DNA of 47,771 bases from Fructilactobacillus sanfranciscensis DSM 20451 (lineage in GTDB: Bacteria; Bacillota; Bacilli; Lactobacillales; Lactobacillaceae). The translations under genes and the position numbers were made by a program. The stretch covers positions 1-47,771 of the forward strand of contig NZ_AYYM01000008.1 in the NCBI RefSeq assembly GCF_001436035.1, given 5' to 3'. The notes beneath the pieces are model-generated. The model worked only from the letters and a program-made list of their open reading frames with translations. It had not been told where the DNA came from and ran no database searches. Positions 1 to 12,100 of this stretch are shown here, one piece after another; positions within the stretch are counted from its first letter, which is position 1, and every line of letters starts with the position of its first letter.

Positions 1-180
1 TCAAAGATCTACTCAAGCACCTGTAACAGTGCATTAACTATATTACATGGTTATACCATAAATGTCAATAAATAAAATGTATTTTTTAACATTTAAATAA
101 AAATAGTAATACTCTCTCACAACTATATAAATATTACCCTCTTACCAAATTGTTGTCAACAATAATTTGAACTTTTTATA
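1..180. other. Intergenic stretch, no gene seen
   Basis: This AT-rich stretch lies downstream of lysS at the window edge. I see no open frame with a ribosome binding site, no tRNA fold and no clear promoter. Short imperfect dyads occur (GCAC...GTGC near 37-52 and ATGGT-TAT-ACCAT near 48-60) but nothing supports a function. Confidence 0.5.
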
Positions 181-218
181 ATAAAAAAGTGATTGAATTC
201 AATTGAATTCAATCACTT
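181..218 (-). terminator. Intrinsic terminator of lysS
   Basis: A perfect 32-base palindrome at 187-218 (arms AAGTGATTGAATTCAA / TTGAATTCAATCACTT) lies just past the lysS stop and is followed on the minus strand by a T tract at 181-188. It closes the ftsH-hslO-dusB-lysS direction of transcription. The arm AAGTGATTGAATTC recurs in the cshA terminator near 15243-15275. Confidence 0.85.
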
Positions 219-228
219 ACTTAATTTA

Positions 229-1770
<1,542 letters not shown>

Positions 1771-1801
1771 CTACTTAATAATTAGTTTAATTTTAACATA
1801 A

Positions 1802-2830
1802 CTAAACTCTTTCATGCGCTCTCGCAGCACGTTTTTTCTCACGATCTTTAGTTTGTGCTACAAAATCATCCATAATTTTAAACATTTCAGCTTCAGTATC
1901 TGCACTTGTGATTGCAACTTTGGCACGAGCTGAATGTGAATATCCCTTAAGATAATAAGCTGCCTGTCCCCTAAATTGATGAACACCAACATAATCACCT
2001 TTTAGTTCAACTAATCCATGCAAATGTTCTTTAGCAATTTGCATTTGGTCTTCAATATCTGGAGTTGGTAATACTTCTCCAGTTTCAAGGTAATGGTTAG
2101 TTTGCTTTAAAATCCAAGGATTTCCTTCAACAGCACGTCCCATCATAACAGCAGTAGCACCGACTTCATCAAGCATTTGTTTTGCCATTTGTGGAGATGT
2201 TACATCTCCGTTCCCAATAAAGGGAATTGTCAAAGCATCAGAAACTTCTTTCAAAATTTCCCAGTTAGCATTACCCATGTACATTTGTTCACGGGTTCTC
2301 CCGTGCATAGCAACTGCTGCAGCACCAGCCTTCTCAGCTGCTAGGGCATTCTTAACAGCGTACAAATGTTTGTCGTCCCATCCAGTTCTCATTTTAACTG
2401 TTACTGGCTTTTCAACTGCAGCTGTTACTGCAGAAACCATTTCATAAACTTTATCAGGATTTAATAACCAACGAGCTCCTGCTTCACATTTAATTACTTT
2501 GTTAACGGGACAACCCATGTTGATGTCAATCACATCTGCTTCAGTTTTCTGGTCAATAAATTTGGCTGCATTAACTAAAGTATCTTTATTTCCACCAAAG
2601 ATTTGAATACTCATTGGGTGCTCAGTTGCTTCAACGTTTACCATGTCTAAAGTTTTTTTGTTGTTATACATAATTCCACGGTCAGAAATCATTTCACAAA
2701 CAACTAATCCGGCCCCGAATTTTTTACAAATCAAACGGAAAGCAGAATTAGTAACACCTGCCATGGGAGCAACTACTAATGGATTATCAATTTTAAGATT
2801 GCCTAGTTTCCACGATCTATCTTTACTCAT
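1802..2830 (-). CDS. dusB: tRNA-dihydrouridine synthase, DusB family
   Basis: This flavoenzyme reduces uridines in the D-loop of tRNAs to dihydrouridine using FMN and NADPH. The 342-residue protein shows the FMN-binding start of the TIM barrel (APMAGVTN, residues 21-28), the catalytic cysteine in NMGCPVNKV (Cys107), TVKMRTGW, HGRTREQ and GRAVEGNPW. The ATG overlaps the hslO stop codon by one base (TAATG), so the two genes are translationally coupled. lysS follows. The family is secure; the exact uridine position modified is not readable from sequence. Confidence 0.95.
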   Translation of the reverse strand: MSKDRSWKLGNLKIDNPLVVAPMAGVTNSAFRLICKKFGAGLVVCEMISDRGIMYNNKKTLDMVNVEATEHPMSIQIFGGNKDTLVNAAKFIDQKTEADVIDINMGCPVNKVIKCEAGARWLLNPDKVYEMVSAVTAAVEKPVTVKMRTGWDDKHLYAVKNALAAEKAGAAAVAMHGRTREQMYMGNANWEILKEVSDALTIPFIGNGDVTSPQMAKQMLDEVGATAVMMGRAVEGNPWILKQTNHYLETGEVLPTPDIEDQMQIAKEHLHGLVELKGDYVGVHQFRGQAAYYLKGYSHSARAKVAITSADTEAEMFKIMDDFVAQTKDREKKRAARAHERV

Positions 2831-3723
2831 TACTCTTTTTCCTTTTCATTCATCATTTTAATTAAATCATCTTCTGAAAAATTATACTTCTTTCCACAGA
2901 AATTACATACAATTTCAGCACCATGATCTTCGTCAATTAATTGTTGGAGATCTTTTTTACCAATTCCTGCAATATCTTTGGCAAACTTTTCCTTAGAACA
3001 ATTACATTCAAATGATACAGGAAGATGTTGCACAATGTCCAAATTATCTTTACCAAATAAGACATCTAAAATATGCTCTGGATTAGGATCTTCTGCTAGC
3101 ATAGTTGGAATACTTGGAATTTCTTTTAATTTCTTTTCTAATTTTGTAATTGCATCATCGTCAGCACCTGGCATTGTTTGAATTAGGAAACCACCAGCAA
3201 CTTGGATCTTATTTTCTCCATTGATATCAACGGAGACACCAACTACTGAAGGAATTTGTTCAGACATCGCTAAATAATAAGTAAAATCATCACCAATTTT
3301 ACCGCTGGCTAAAGGAACACTGCTGGTATAAGGTTCTTTGCCACCTTGATTCTTCAAAACTTCTAAGAATCCATTAGTACCAACTCCTTGAGCAACGTCA
3401 ACATTTCCTTCTTTCGTCAAATGTAAGTTGATATGGGGATTTTGAATATAACCCTTAATGTGTCCGTTCGCATCAGCATCAATTACCATAAAACCAACTG
3501 GTCCTTGACCATTCAAACGCACCGTCATCGTTTCTTTACCTTTAAGAGCTGAATTAGATAGTAATAACGTTGCTACTAATGTTCTTCCCAATGCAGCAGC
3601 TGAAGTACTCCATAAATCATGATTTTTTTGAGCGTAATCCACTACCCCAGTAGCGTTAATGGCATAAACTCGAAAGTTTTGATCTTTCGTAAGGGCTTTT
3701 ACCAATACATCATTTTCTTTCAT
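2830..3723 (-). CDS. hslO: Hsp33 redox-regulated holdase chaperone
   Basis: Hsp33 is a cytoplasmic chaperone switched on by oxidation, when a C-terminal zinc site made of four cysteines forms disulfides and the linker unfolds. The 297-residue protein keeps all four ligands as CNC (Cys240, Cys242) and CNFC (Cys273, Cys276). AAGGAG precedes the ATG. It sits directly downstream of ftsH, as in Bacillus, so protease and chaperone are probably co-transcribed, although an intercistronic hairpin (3747-3776) could lower its level. Its end overlaps dusB by one base. Confidence 0.97.
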   Translation of the reverse strand: MKENDVLVKALTKDQNFRVYAINATGVVDYAQKNHDLWSTSAAALGRTLVATLLLSNSALKGKETMTVRLNGQGPVGFMVIDADANGHIKGYIQNPHINLHLTKEGNVDVAQGVGTNGFLEVLKNQGGKEPYTSSVPLASGKIGDDFTYYLAMSEQIPSVVGVSVDINGENKIQVAGGFLIQTMPGADDDAITKLEKKLKEIPSIPTMLAEDPNPEHILDVLFGKDNLDIVQHLPVSFECNCSKEKFAKDIAGIGKKDLQQLIDEDHGAEIVCNFCGKKYNFSEDDLIKMMNEKEKE

Positions 3724-3746
3724 TTTAATTTCTCCTTAAATTCGAA

Positions 3747-3776
3747 AAGAACGCTAGCAATTCTGCTCACGTTCTT
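3747..3776 (-). terminator. Intercistronic hairpin between ftsH and hslO
   Basis: Arms AAGAACG/CGTTCTT enclose a second small stem (AGCA/TGCT). On the minus strand the arm runs into TTTTCG, a short T tract. It is a weak terminator, an mRNA-processing site or a stabilising hairpin; position and symmetry are seen, the role is inferred. Confidence 0.4.
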
Positions 3777-3785
3777 CTTCGTTAT

Positions 3786-5834
3786 TTAATCTTTTGGATT
3801 TTTGTGTTCATCATCCTTGATTTTATTTTCAAGTTTTTCGTCTTGTTCACTATCTTTTGTTTCAGCGATTTTCTTTGCTTCATCAAAAGTCTCTTCTTCA
3901 TTAGCAGGTTTTTCGTCTTGTTCTTCTGGCATTTTACCAGTATTGTATAAACTTAGAATTTGTTTTTCATCTAGAGTTTCATACTTGAGCAATGCGTCCG
4001 CAATTAATTTATGTTGAGCCCGATGTTCTTCAATAATTTCGCGAGCCTTTTTATGACCTTCGTCAGTAAAACGTTTGACTTGGGCATCAATTTTGGCTGC
4101 TGTATCTTGAGAATACTTAGGAGCAGCATATGGATCAGTATTTGGATCTTCCAAAGCAACTGTTCCAAGTTCATCGGTCATCCCATATTGGGTAACCATT
4201 GCCCGTGCAATTTGAGTCGCCTGTTGGAAATCATTAGATGCACCAGAAGATTCTGAATTAAAGACAATTTCTTCAGCACTTCGACCACCCATCATCCCAG
4301 CAATTTGTTCAAGGGCATCTTTCTTAGATAGTAATTGTTGATCTTCTTTAGGAAGCACAATTGCATATCCGCCAGCACGTCCACGAGGAACAATAGTAAC
4401 CTTGTGAACTACTCGAGCATCATTCAAAACTAATCCCACAATTGTGTGACCAGCTTCATGGTTAGCAACAACTTCACGTTCATGCTTACTAATCACACGA
4501 TTACGTTTAGCAGGACCTGCAATTACTCGATCTTCTGCTTCATCCATATCAGCGGCCGTAATAAATTTACCATCACGACGAGCAGCTAATAGAGCAGCTT
4601 CATTAAGTAAATTAGCTAAGTCAGCACCCACAAAGCCAGGTGTTTGCTTGGCAATTTCTTTCAAGTCAACATCAGGACCCATTGGTTTGTCTTTAGAATG
4701 AACTTTAAGAATTGCTTCACGACCACGAACATCTGGTTGACCAACCAAAATTTTCCGGTCAAAACGACCAGGACGAGTTAAAGCGGGATCAAGAACATCA
4801 GCACGGTTTGTCGCAGCAATCACGATTACTCCAGCATTACCAGAGAAACCATCCATTTCAACTAACAATTGGTTAAGGGTTTGTTCACGTTCATCGTGTC
4901 CACCACCCATACCAGAACCACGTTTCCGACCAACAGCATCAATTTCATCAATGAAAATGATAGCAGGAGCATTTTTCTTAGCTTGAGCAAATAAGTCACG
5001 AACACGACTTGCTCCAACTCCAACAAACATTTCAACGAAATCTGAACCTGATAGTGAGAAGAATGGAACTCCGGCTTCACCAGCAACTGCTTTTGCAAGT
5101 AAAGTTTTACCAGTACCAGGAGGTCCCTCTAAAAGTACACCTTTAGGAATTTCAGCTCCTAATTTAGTGAATTTCTTTGGATCCTTCAAAAATTCAACGA
5201 CTTCAACTAATTCTTGTTTTTCTTCATCTTCACCCGCAACATCATTGAAACGAACTTTACTTTTAACTGGTTTTGCTTGGCTTTTCCCAACTTTCATAAC
5301 TCCGCCAGGACCACCTGCACCACCAGCTTGTTTCATCATCATGTAAAACAAGTAAATAAAGATAATTAATGGAAGAATTGAAACAAGTAAGTTTAACCAA
5401 AATCCATTTGATTGGGTTTGTTTAGCGGTTGTCTTAACATTATGATTCTTTGCCAAAGCATTAATTTCTTTAATCGAAGAATCAGTTTTTACGACATTCG
5501 TTGTAAACTTACTAGTTTTAGTAGTTTCCTTTGGTGCTTTGACAATCCCTTTTGAACTAACGTTAAAAGACATGCCATTATCTTGTTTTACTTTTTGTGG
5601 AGTTCGGTATTCTCCAGTTACTTTATATACACCGTCACTTGATTCAATCGCAAAACTTTTGATTTTATTATCTTTTAAATCATTAGTAAATTGACTTGAT
5701 TGAATCTTTTGACTTTGAGCGGAACTGCCACCAGTTCCACCACCAGTTGCAAAAAGAATAACTCCCATTGCTAACACAAAGACGATGATATAAAACAGAC
5801 TACTTTTAAAAAGTCCATTTTTATTATTTTTCAT
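3786..5834 (-). CDS. ftsH: ATP-dependent zinc metalloprotease FtsH
   Basis: FtsH is a membrane-anchored AAA+ protease that degrades misfolded membrane proteins and short-lived regulators. The 682-residue protein has two membrane segments (about 12-30 and 145-166) flanking an extracytoplasmic domain. The AAA domain follows with Walker A GPPGTGKT (237-244), Walker [10 protein letters not shown] and arginine fingers in RPGRFDR. The zinc peptidase motif HEAGH is at 459-463. The C-terminal tail (about 640-682) is highly charged and rich in Glu/Lys/Asp, probably disordered. GGAGG precedes the ATG by 7 bases. The tilS-hpt-ftsH order is the standard Bacillota arrangement. Confidence 0.98.
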   Translation of the reverse strand: MKNNKNGLFKSSLFYIIVFVLAMGVILFATGGGTGGSSAQSQKIQSSQFTNDLKDNKIKSFAIESSDGVYKVTGEYRTPQKVKQDNGMSFNVSSKGIVKAPKETTKTSKFTTNVVKTDSSIKEINALAKNHNVKTTAKQTQSNGFWLNLLVSILPLIIFIYLFYMMMKQAGGAGGPGGVMKVGKSQAKPVKSKVRFNDVAGEDEEKQELVEVVEFLKDPKKFTKLGAEIPKGVLLEGPPGTGKTLLAKAVAGEAGVPFFSLSGSDFVEMFVGVGASRVRDLFAQAKKNAPAIIFIDEIDAVGRKRGSGMGGGHDEREQTLNQLLVEMDGFSGNAGVIVIAATNRADVLDPALTRPGRFDRKILVGQPDVRGREAILKVHSKDKPMGPDVDLKEIAKQTPGFVGADLANLLNEAALLAARRDGKFITAADMDEAEDRVIAGPAKRNRVISKHEREVVANHEAGHTIVGLVLNDARVVHKVTIVPRGRAGGYAIVLPKEDQQLLSKKDALEQIAGMMGGRSAEEIVFNSESSGASNDFQQATQIARAMVTQYGMTDELGTVALEDPNTDPYAAPKYSQDTAAKIDAQVKRFTDEGHKKAREIIEEHRAQHKLIADALLKYETLDEKQILSLYNTGKMPEEQDEKPANEEETFDEAKKIAETKDSEQDEKLENKIKDDEHKNPKD

Positions 5835-5901
5835 TTGTGTCCTCCATAATTTTATTGCTTAACAAACAAATATTATCACTTTTAATGAATTGAAACGATT
5901 A

Positions 5902-6444
5902 TTAAGCCTTGTAAACTTCCGGTTTTAAAACTCCAACATATGGAAGATTGCGATATTTACCTTGATAGTCCAACCCGTACCCAACTAAAAATTCATTAGG
6001 AACATCAAAACCAACGTAATCAGCTTGAACAGTATCTACTTTACGAGCCTCTGGCTTATCCATCAGAGTACAAACCTTAACAGATTTTGCACCACGATTT
6101 TTAAGTAATTTTTTAAGATAATCTAAAGTACGACCAGTATCAATAATATCCTCAATAAAAAGAACATCGCGATCCTTAACGTCAGAATCAAGGTCTTTTA
6201 CTAATTCAACTTCACCGGTAGAGACAGTTCCGCCTTTGTAACTAGAAACATCAATAAAATCAAGATCCATATAAATGTTCATTCGTTTAATGACATCTGC
6301 CATAAAAGGAACTGCACCTTTCAAAACACAAACAACTAATGGGGTCTTACCTTGATAATCTTTAGTGAGTTGCTTTCCTAATTCAACACAAGTATCTTGA
6401 ATTTTTGCTTCACTATAAAGTACCTTTTGGATATCGTCGTTCAT
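5902..6444 (-). CDS. hpt: Hypoxanthine phosphoribosyltransferase
   Basis: This purine salvage enzyme converts hypoxanthine (and guanine) plus PRPP to IMP (GMP). The 180-residue length is standard. The PRPP-binding loop is [14 protein letters not shown] (about 94-107), and [10 protein letters not shown] near residue 41 is the conserved flexible-loop region. AAGGAG is followed by an ATG. It starts 11 bases after tilS on the same strand, and these two genes are adjacent or even fused in many Bacillota. No PurBox is seen in front of it, so it is probably not controlled by PurR. Confidence 0.96.
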   Translation of the reverse strand: MNDDIQKVLYSEAKIQDTCVELGKQLTKDYQGKTPLVVCVLKGAVPFMADVIKRMNIYMDLDFIDVSSYKGGTVSTGEVELVKDLDSDVKDRDVLFIEDIIDTGRTLDYLKKLLKNRGAKSVKVCTLMDKPEARKVDTVQADYVGFDVPNEFLVGYGLDYQGKYRNLPYVGVLKPEVYKA

Positions 6445-6455
6445 TAATAATCTCC

Positions 6456-7811
6456 TTATTTAACTAATAATACGTATAAATTTGTTTGCACTGATTTATT
6501 CGTGCTACTTTCCTGGATTCCTAAGATTGAAAGAACCTCATTATGACAATCAACTAGAGAAAACATTAATTTACGTTCTTCATTATTAACTTTATGATCA
6601 ATCAAAATTCGCCGTAATTGTTTATGTCCTCCACCCTTCAATTTAACTCGATCATGTATTTCACTTGGTCGAATCTGAAGGGGAAATTGAGAGTCATTTA
6701 ACCAAAAATAACTTTGGCGTAGGTAGTTTCCATTAGGAACCTTTTCAGAATTGAAAATAGCCACTGACTTGCCACTAGGCAAATCATACCAATGATTTAA
6801 TACTACCATAAAACCAGTTTTTTCACGAAAAGTTTTATTTTCACTTTTAATTTTCTTGATTTTTACTTTTTGATAAACCTTTTGCAATTCAAAACCATTG
6901 CCTAATTGGATTTTACCTTGTGGTTTTCTTTGATTTTGTAAAAGTTGAACAACTTCAAATAGTTGAGTTTTGGTTAAACTCACTGGCATTAATCGCTGCA
7001 TCATTTGCTGTAAAGCGGGCTCAATCATATTAGAAATATCATCATAATTAACTTCAATACTATTTGAAGTTTGTTTAAATGAATCAAGATTATTAAGATA
7101 GGAATCCAATAATTTTGCAACTAAATCATTTTGCTTTTGTAAATCATCTGCAAAGGTTGCCAAATGATCAACCACATTTTTATTTTCTTCAACTAAATTA
7201 GGAAGCACATGATGACGAATCCGATTCCTTTGAACTTCATCATCGTGGTTGGTTTCGTCTTCAAACCAATGGATTTGATTCGTAATCGCATACGATTCAA
7301 TTTCTGAACGACAAACTTTTAATAATGGTCTAATTAATTTTCCACCAGCAAACTTACGAACTGGTTTAATTCCAGCAACTTCTTTCAAATTTCCAGACCG
7401 AACTAATTTCATTAAAACGGTTTCTGCTTGATCGTTTTGTTGATGAGCGGTCACTAAAACTTTAGAACCTGTCTTTTGCATAACCTCTTTAAAAAATTGA
7501 TAGCGAAATTTACGGGCTTGAGCTTCCATCCCGCTCGATATTTTACCATGTTCCCAACGTTTAACCACCAACTGTAGCTGGTGTTCATTGCAGTAATCTC
7601 TTAAATATTGTTCTTCATCTTCACTTTGTTTCCTTAATTGATGATTAACGTGAGCAACAGTTATTTGGGGATGGTATTGCTTTAACTGTTGAATTAAATG
7701 CAAAAGTACCATCGAATCAACTCCGGTCGAGACTGCAATTACGATGGGTTCATTTGATTTCCACCAATTTGATTGGGCGACTTGAAGATTGAATTGACTT
7801 TGTAACTTCAC
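6456..7811 (-). CDS. tilS: tRNA(Ile)-lysidine synthase
   Basis: TilS converts cytidine 34 of the CAU-anticodon tRNA-Ile to lysidine with ATP and lysine, so that the tRNA reads AUA. The PP-loop is STGVDS (residues 28-33 from my start), a variant of the usual SGGxDS that I take to be functional. HVNHQLR and the C-terminal RNA-binding lobe (about 360-451) follow. I choose the GTG at 7809-7811 (VKLQSQFN reading as Met-Lys-Leu), because GGGGGAG lies just upstream. The longer reading begins at a GTG at 7841 that is inside the loop-arm of the preceding terminator and has no ribosome binding site. Transcription probably arrives by read-through of that terminator. Confidence 0.93.
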   Translation of the reverse strand: MKLQSQFNLQVAQSNWWKSNEPIVIAVSTGVDSMVLLHLIQQLKQYHPQITVAHVNHQLRKQSEDEEQYLRDYCNEHQLQLVVKRWEHGKISSGMEAQARKFRYQFFKEVMQKTGSKVLVTAHQQNDQAETVLMKLVRSGNLKEVAGIKPVRKFAGGKLIRPLLKVCRSEIESYAITNQIHWFEDETNHDDEVQRNRIRHHVLPNLVEENKNVVDHLATFADDLQKQNDLVAKLLDSYLNNLDSFKQTSNSIEVNYDDISNMIEPALQQMMQRLMPVSLTKTQLFEVVQLLQNQRKPQGKIQLGNGFELQKVYQKVKIKKIKSENKTFREKTGFMVVLNHWYDLPSGKSVAIFNSEKVPNGNYLRQSYFWLNDSQFPLQIRPSEIHDRVKLKGGGHKQLRRILIDHKVNNEERKLMFSLVDCHNEVLSILGIQESSTNKSVQTNLYVLLVK

Positions 7812-7827
7812 TAAAACTCCCCCTAAC

Positions 7828-7855
7828 AAAAAACTGAGCACCTAAATGCTCAGTT
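7828..7855 (-). terminator. Terminator between S1-protein gene and tilS
   Basis: The hairpin CTGAGCA (7834-7840) with TGCTCAG (7847-7853), loop of six, is followed on the minus strand by TTTTTTG. It stops at the ribosome binding site of tilS, so tilS expression depends on read-through or on a promoter I cannot see. Confidence 0.8.
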
Positions 7856-7860
7856 CATTA

Positions 7861-8304
7861 TTAACTGCGACGACCTCCACGACCTCCGCGTTTACCTTCA
7901 GTATTCTTTTTAATATCTGACAAGCGACTTTCTGATTGTTTCAAAAAATTAGAAAGTAAATCATCAAATTTTTCTGGTTTATTTTCATGTTTAGGTTGTG
8001 AGGAACGTGGGCGGTGTGAATTACTTTGTGATTTATGCATATGATGCGATTTGGCATCTGCTTGCGGTTTATCACTGGCTGCTCTAATTGATAAGCCAAT
8101 TTTACCATCATCACCAATTTTCATCACTTTAACTTTAACATCATCACCAACGTTTAAAACGTCATGAATATCTTTGATGAAGCCATCTGAAACTTCACTA
8201 ATATGTACTAATCCGTTTTTATGGTCACCAAGATCAATAAATGCACCAAATCCTGTTATCCCAGAAACTTTTCCAGTAACAATTTCACCAACTTTGAGTG
8301 TCAA
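7861..8304 (-). CDS. yabR: S1-domain RNA-binding protein (YabR-like)
   Basis: One S1 domain fills residues 1-75 (GEIVTGKVSGITGFGAFIDL), the RNA-binding fold of ribosomal protein S1 and PNPase. The tail (about 76-147) is rich in His, Ser, Lys and ends in arginine/glycine (GKRGGRGGRRS), which suggests non-specific RNA contact. YabR-type proteins are general stress or ribosome-associated factors in Bacillus; the exact job is unknown. The start is TTG, 8 bases after GGAGG; no nearby ATG exists in frame. It lies downstream of divIC, as in Bacillus, but with its own extended -10 and terminators on both sides. Confidence 0.9.
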   Translation of the reverse strand: MTLKVGEIVTGKVSGITGFGAFIDLGDHKNGLVHISEVSDGFIKDIHDVLNVGDDVKVKVMKIGDDGKIGLSIRAASDKPQADAKSHHMHKSQSNSHRPRSSQPKHENKPEKFDDLLSNFLKQSESRLSDIKKNTEGKRGGRGGRRS

Positions 8305-8335
8305 AAGCTGTTCCTCCTAAATAATATTGGTTCTA

Positions 8336-8344
8336 ATTATAACA
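8336..8344 (-). promoter_or_regulatory. Extended -10 promoter for S1-protein gene
   Basis: On the minus strand TGT-TATAAT occurs just after the divIC terminator and about 30 bases before the gene start. A matching -35 is weak, but TGn plus a perfect -10 is often enough. Confidence 0.5.
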
Positions 8345-8350
8345 TAACTA

Positions 8351-8380
8351 AAAATGGAAGTTCGTAAGAACTCCCATTTT
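8351..8380 (-). terminator. Terminator of divIC
   Basis: The arms at 8351-8363 and 8368-8380 (GGAAGTTC / GAACTCCC with G-U pairs, flanked by A and T runs) with a GTAA loop form a stem ending in a T tract on the minus strand, 2 bases beyond the divIC stop. Confidence 0.85.
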
Positions 8381-8382
8381 TC

Positions 8383-8742
8383 TTATTTACTACTACTCAA
8401 ATGATAATTTGTTTCACCTTTTTGCGAATATCCGTACTTGGTATGTGCTAAATCTTTTACATAATCTTCATTTTTAAGTAATTTATTTTTTTGTTTTAAC
8501 TCAGCTGCTTTAGTTTTTTGTTTTTTTAGATTGATTTTTTCATAATGGATTTGTCCATTAACTTGATTAAGATTAGCCTTTGCTCCATAAAGTTGAAAAC
8601 CTAAGCAAAAAGTTACAACTGCAATAACTCCAGAAATCATCAAAGCTCGCTTTTTTCGACGAGTTGACATTAACTGTTTTGATTGTTTGGGTTTTCCAAT
8701 ATTAGCGTGTATTTGAGCTACATTGCTTTGCCGTTTGCCCAA
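8383..8742 (-). CDS. divIC: Septum formation initiator, DivIC/FtsB type
   Basis: DivIC is a small bitopic membrane protein of the divisome that joins FtsL and DivIB at the septum. The 119-residue product has a basic cytoplasmic N-terminus (TRRKKR), a single membrane segment (about 33-53), and an outer coiled-coil rich in Lys/Leu/Gln (about 55-95), then a short globular end with the family signature LAHTKYGY. The start is TTG, 7 bases after GGAGG. Its place between rqcP and the S1 gene is as in Bacillus. It has its own promoter (8788-8816) and terminator, so it can be expressed on its own. Confidence 0.93.
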   Translation of the reverse strand: MGKRQSNVAQIHANIGKPKQSKQLMSTRRKKRALMISGVIAVVTFCLGFQLYGAKANLNQVNGQIHYEKINLKKQKTKAAELKQKNKLLKNEDYVKDLAHTKYGYSQKGETNYHLSSSK

Positions 8743-8787
8743 CTTTATTCCTCCAACCTAATCAGCCTTAATTTTGTTCTTTCAATC

Positions 8788-8816
8788 ATGATACATCAAC
8801 AATTTGTATTTTACAA
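8788..8816 (-). promoter_or_regulatory. divIC promoter
   Basis: Minus-strand -35 TTGTAA (8811-8816), a 17-base spacer and -10 TATCAT (8788-8793). The -35 lies over the last codons of rqcP. It starts a transcript of about 40 bases before the TTG. Confidence 0.65.
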
Positions 8817-9098
8817 TAACTCTTCTGATTCTTTATCATAATCGCGGATATATTTTTCATTTAAAACCGTGTACATTTGATCTGAGTCAGATTTTTTAGT
8901 AGTTTGTAAAATTTGTTCAACTCGTACTGTAAGTTCTTTGTTCCCAAACTTAATGAGAATTTCATCACCAACTCCAACCTTAGTAGCTGACTTGGCTTCT
9001 CTTCCATTCACAAAAACTCGACCTTGGTCACTAATTTTTTTGGCAACCGGACGTCGTTTGATAATTCGGGAAATCTTTAAAAATTTATCAATTCTCAT
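8811..9098 (-). CDS. rqcP: S4-domain protein RqcP (YabO/Hsp15-like)
   Basis: RqcP binds the 50S subunit at stalled ribosomes and drives alanine-tail addition together with RqcH in ribosome-associated quality control. The 95-residue protein is a single S4 domain (MRIDKFLKISRIIKRR, then GRVFVNGREAK, about 1-60) with a short acidic tail. It begins 9 bases after mfd; the AGGAT-like ribosome binding site overlaps the mfd stop. In Bacillus two further genes (a polysaccharide flippase and a MazG-like gene) lie between mfd and rqcP; both are absent here. Confidence 0.92.
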   Translation of the reverse strand: MRIDKFLKISRIIKRRPVAKKISDQGRVFVNGREAKSATKVGVGDEILIKFGNKELTVRVEQILQTTKKSDSDQMYTVLNEKYIRDYDKESEELL

Positions 9099-9107
9099 TT
9101 AATTATC

Positions 9108-12100
9108 CTATTCTTTTTCGTCTTGCATCTCATGTTCATTTCTAATTTTTTCTAATTCTTGGACAAACTGTTTTAAGTTAGTTAGCCAATCAATGACTTC
9201 CATCGTTGGTTGCACAATTAGGCGAATCTGGTAACGTCCATCAATCATCTTAACGGTTGAACGAAATTCAGTACTGGCAATTGCTTGTAAAATTTCTTTA
9301 CTAGAATAGAATTTTGTTCCTAATGTACTGAAAGTTACTACAATTGTTTGCTTATCTTTTCTGATTTTATCAACTAAATCAAAGTCTGCTAACATTTTAA
9401 TTAAATCAACATCTAGTAAATTAGCAACCGCTGCTGGATATTCTCCAAAACGATCAATTAAATCACTTTGTAATTCAGTAAATTGTTCAGTACTATCCAT
9501 TTGGCGAATTCGTTTGTAAAGTTCAATTTTTTGTTGCTGATCTTCAATATAATCAGAAGGAAGATAAGCTTCAATTCCCAATTCAACCGCAGAATTAGTT
9601 TTATCAATTTTACGTTTCTTCCCTTGTTTTTGTGCCACAGCATCAGAAAGCATCTTAGTGTACATGTCATAACCAACTGAATCAATAAATCCATGTTGCT
9701 GACTTCCCAATACGTTTCCTGCTCCCCGAATTGAAAGATCTCGCATGGCAATTTTAAAACCTGATCCAAGCTCAGTAAAGTCCTTAATAGCTTCTAACCG
9801 ACTTTCACCTGCTTCCGTCAAAACTTTATTAGGTTGGTACATAAAGTATGCTTGCCCAACTCGATTACTTCGTCCGATTCTACCACGAATTTGATACAAC
9901 TGCGAAAGCCCCATTCGATCAGCATTTTCGACAAAAAGCGTATTAACGTTTGGTATATCAATTCCGGTTTCAATGATGGTAGTTGTAACTAAAACATCGT
10001 AATCACCATTAACAAAATCATAGAGCACGCGTTCCATTTGAGTTTCTGTTTGTTGTCCATGAATGTAGGCAATGCGTGCATCCGGAAGTAGATTTTCTAA
10101 TTTTCCAACTACTTGTTCAATATCTTTAACCCGATTGTGTAAATAAAAGACTTGTCCGCCCCGTTGCATTTCTCGACGAATTCCATCCACAATCGTGGCG
10201 TCATTTTGTTCAATTACATAGGTTTGAATTGGATATCGATTAGCAGGAGCTGTTTCGATTACCGAAAGGTCACGAACCCCCATCATCGACATATTTAAAG
10301 TTCTCGGAATTGGAGTAGCTGTCAAAGTTAACACGTCCACATTAGACCGTAATTCCTTGATTTTTTCTTTAGCTTTTACCCCAAAACGTTGCTCTTCATC
10401 AACAATTAATAACCCTAAATCTTTAAACACAACGTCTTTTGAAAGCAATCGATGAGTTCCCACCACAATATCTAACTTTCCATCTTTTAAATCAGCCAAA
10501 TCTTGTTTGGTTTGTTTGGCACTATTAAACCTTGATAGAACTCCTACACTAACGGGAAAATTAGCAAATCTTTTCACTAACGTCTCATAGTGTTGTTGAG
10601 CAAGTACCGTCGTTGGTACTAAAAATGCCACCTGTTTGCCAGCTTCAACTGCTTTGAAGGCAGCTCGCATTGCAACTTCAGTCTTACCATAGCCAACATC
10701 ACCAACTAGTAGGCGATCCATAGGATGTGGCTGTTCCATATCATGTTTGATTTCATCCGCACTTCGAACTTGATCGGGAGTTGGTGTGTAAGGAAAGTCA
10801 TTATCAAATTCTACTTGATAATCATCATCTGATGGAAAAGCGAAACCTTTTTCGTGTTCTCGTTTCGCATAAAGCTCGACCAATTCATCGGCCATATCAT
10901 CAACTTTTTTCGAAACCTTACTTTTAGTCTTCGCCCATTCGTTACCACCTAATTTATTCATACGTGGTTGTTTTCCTTCAGAAGCCACATACTTTTGAAT
11001 CAAGTTTAATTGCGTAACAGGAATGAAAATGTGGGCATCATTTTTGAAAGTAATCGTTAGGTAATCTTGATGTTTTCCATCAACTTCCATGGTTTTCATG
11101 CCATCGTAACGACCAATCCCATGATTAACGTGAACCACAAAATCTCCAGGTTTTAAGTCCGTATAACTTTTAATTCGTTCGGCATTCGTAAAGGTCTGAT
11201 GACGAATTCGACGAGGTTGTTTCCGTTCAGAAACCCGTTTGAATAACTCATTTTCAGTAATTACCACTAAATTAGCGGCTGGTAGTTCAAACCCCAAATC
11301 AAAATTACCTTCAACAACTTGCACTCGATGTGGTTGAATATCATTGACATTTGTTTGTATGGTTTCCATATCAAAATCAGCCAAAGTCTGCGTGACCTTC
11401 TGCATTCTTTCTTGATTTGGAACCATTATGATTACTGTGGCTTTTTCTTGTTGATAACGATCCATTTCCGTCTTCAACATTGGCATTTGCCCAAAGAAAC
11501 GTTGCACAGGACGAACTTTGATATCTACAATATCATCTAATTTCATTCGTCCTAATCCTTTTTGGAATAAGGACAATAACATTTTAGGATGTTGATTTTC
11601 TTCGATAATCGTTTTAAAATTCAAACTAAATTTTTGTTTTTCAAAAATTTGGTCATTTTGCATAACTGAATTTTTCCAATTATTTTCATCAGTTTCAAGT
11701 TGCTTATTAGCATCCCTTACTCGTGCATAGTCGTCAAAAGCCACAACCCCTTGAGGATCTAAATAATCTAAAATTGATGTTGCTTTACGGAAAATAAATT
11801 CTGCATACTGCATCCACAATGAATCAGTAGCTTTAGTCCCTAAGTCTTTAATTACTAAATTAATGTTTTTAATTAACTCTTCATTATCAGTTTTTTGGAT
11901 TTGCTTCGTTAATTCTTTAATTCCATGTTGTCGATCTGCCTCTGATGGCAAAAAGTCAGTGGCTGGTAAAACGGTTAACTCTTGAATATTTTCTATACTT
12001 CGTTGTGTGGCTGCATCAAAATAACGCATCGAATCAACTTCGGTATCAAAAAAATCAAGTCGAACAGGATATTCGGAATTTAAAGGATAAATATCAATAA

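Noticed and set aside
4862-5098. 78-codon alternative frame inside ftsH and similar small frames in mfd
   Set aside because: No binding site and complete overlap with the conserved AAA domain of ftsH.
7812-7841. Upstream GTG start for tilS
   Set aside because: It lies in the terminator arm, has no ribosome binding site, and adds ten codons before a good GTG with GGGGGAG.
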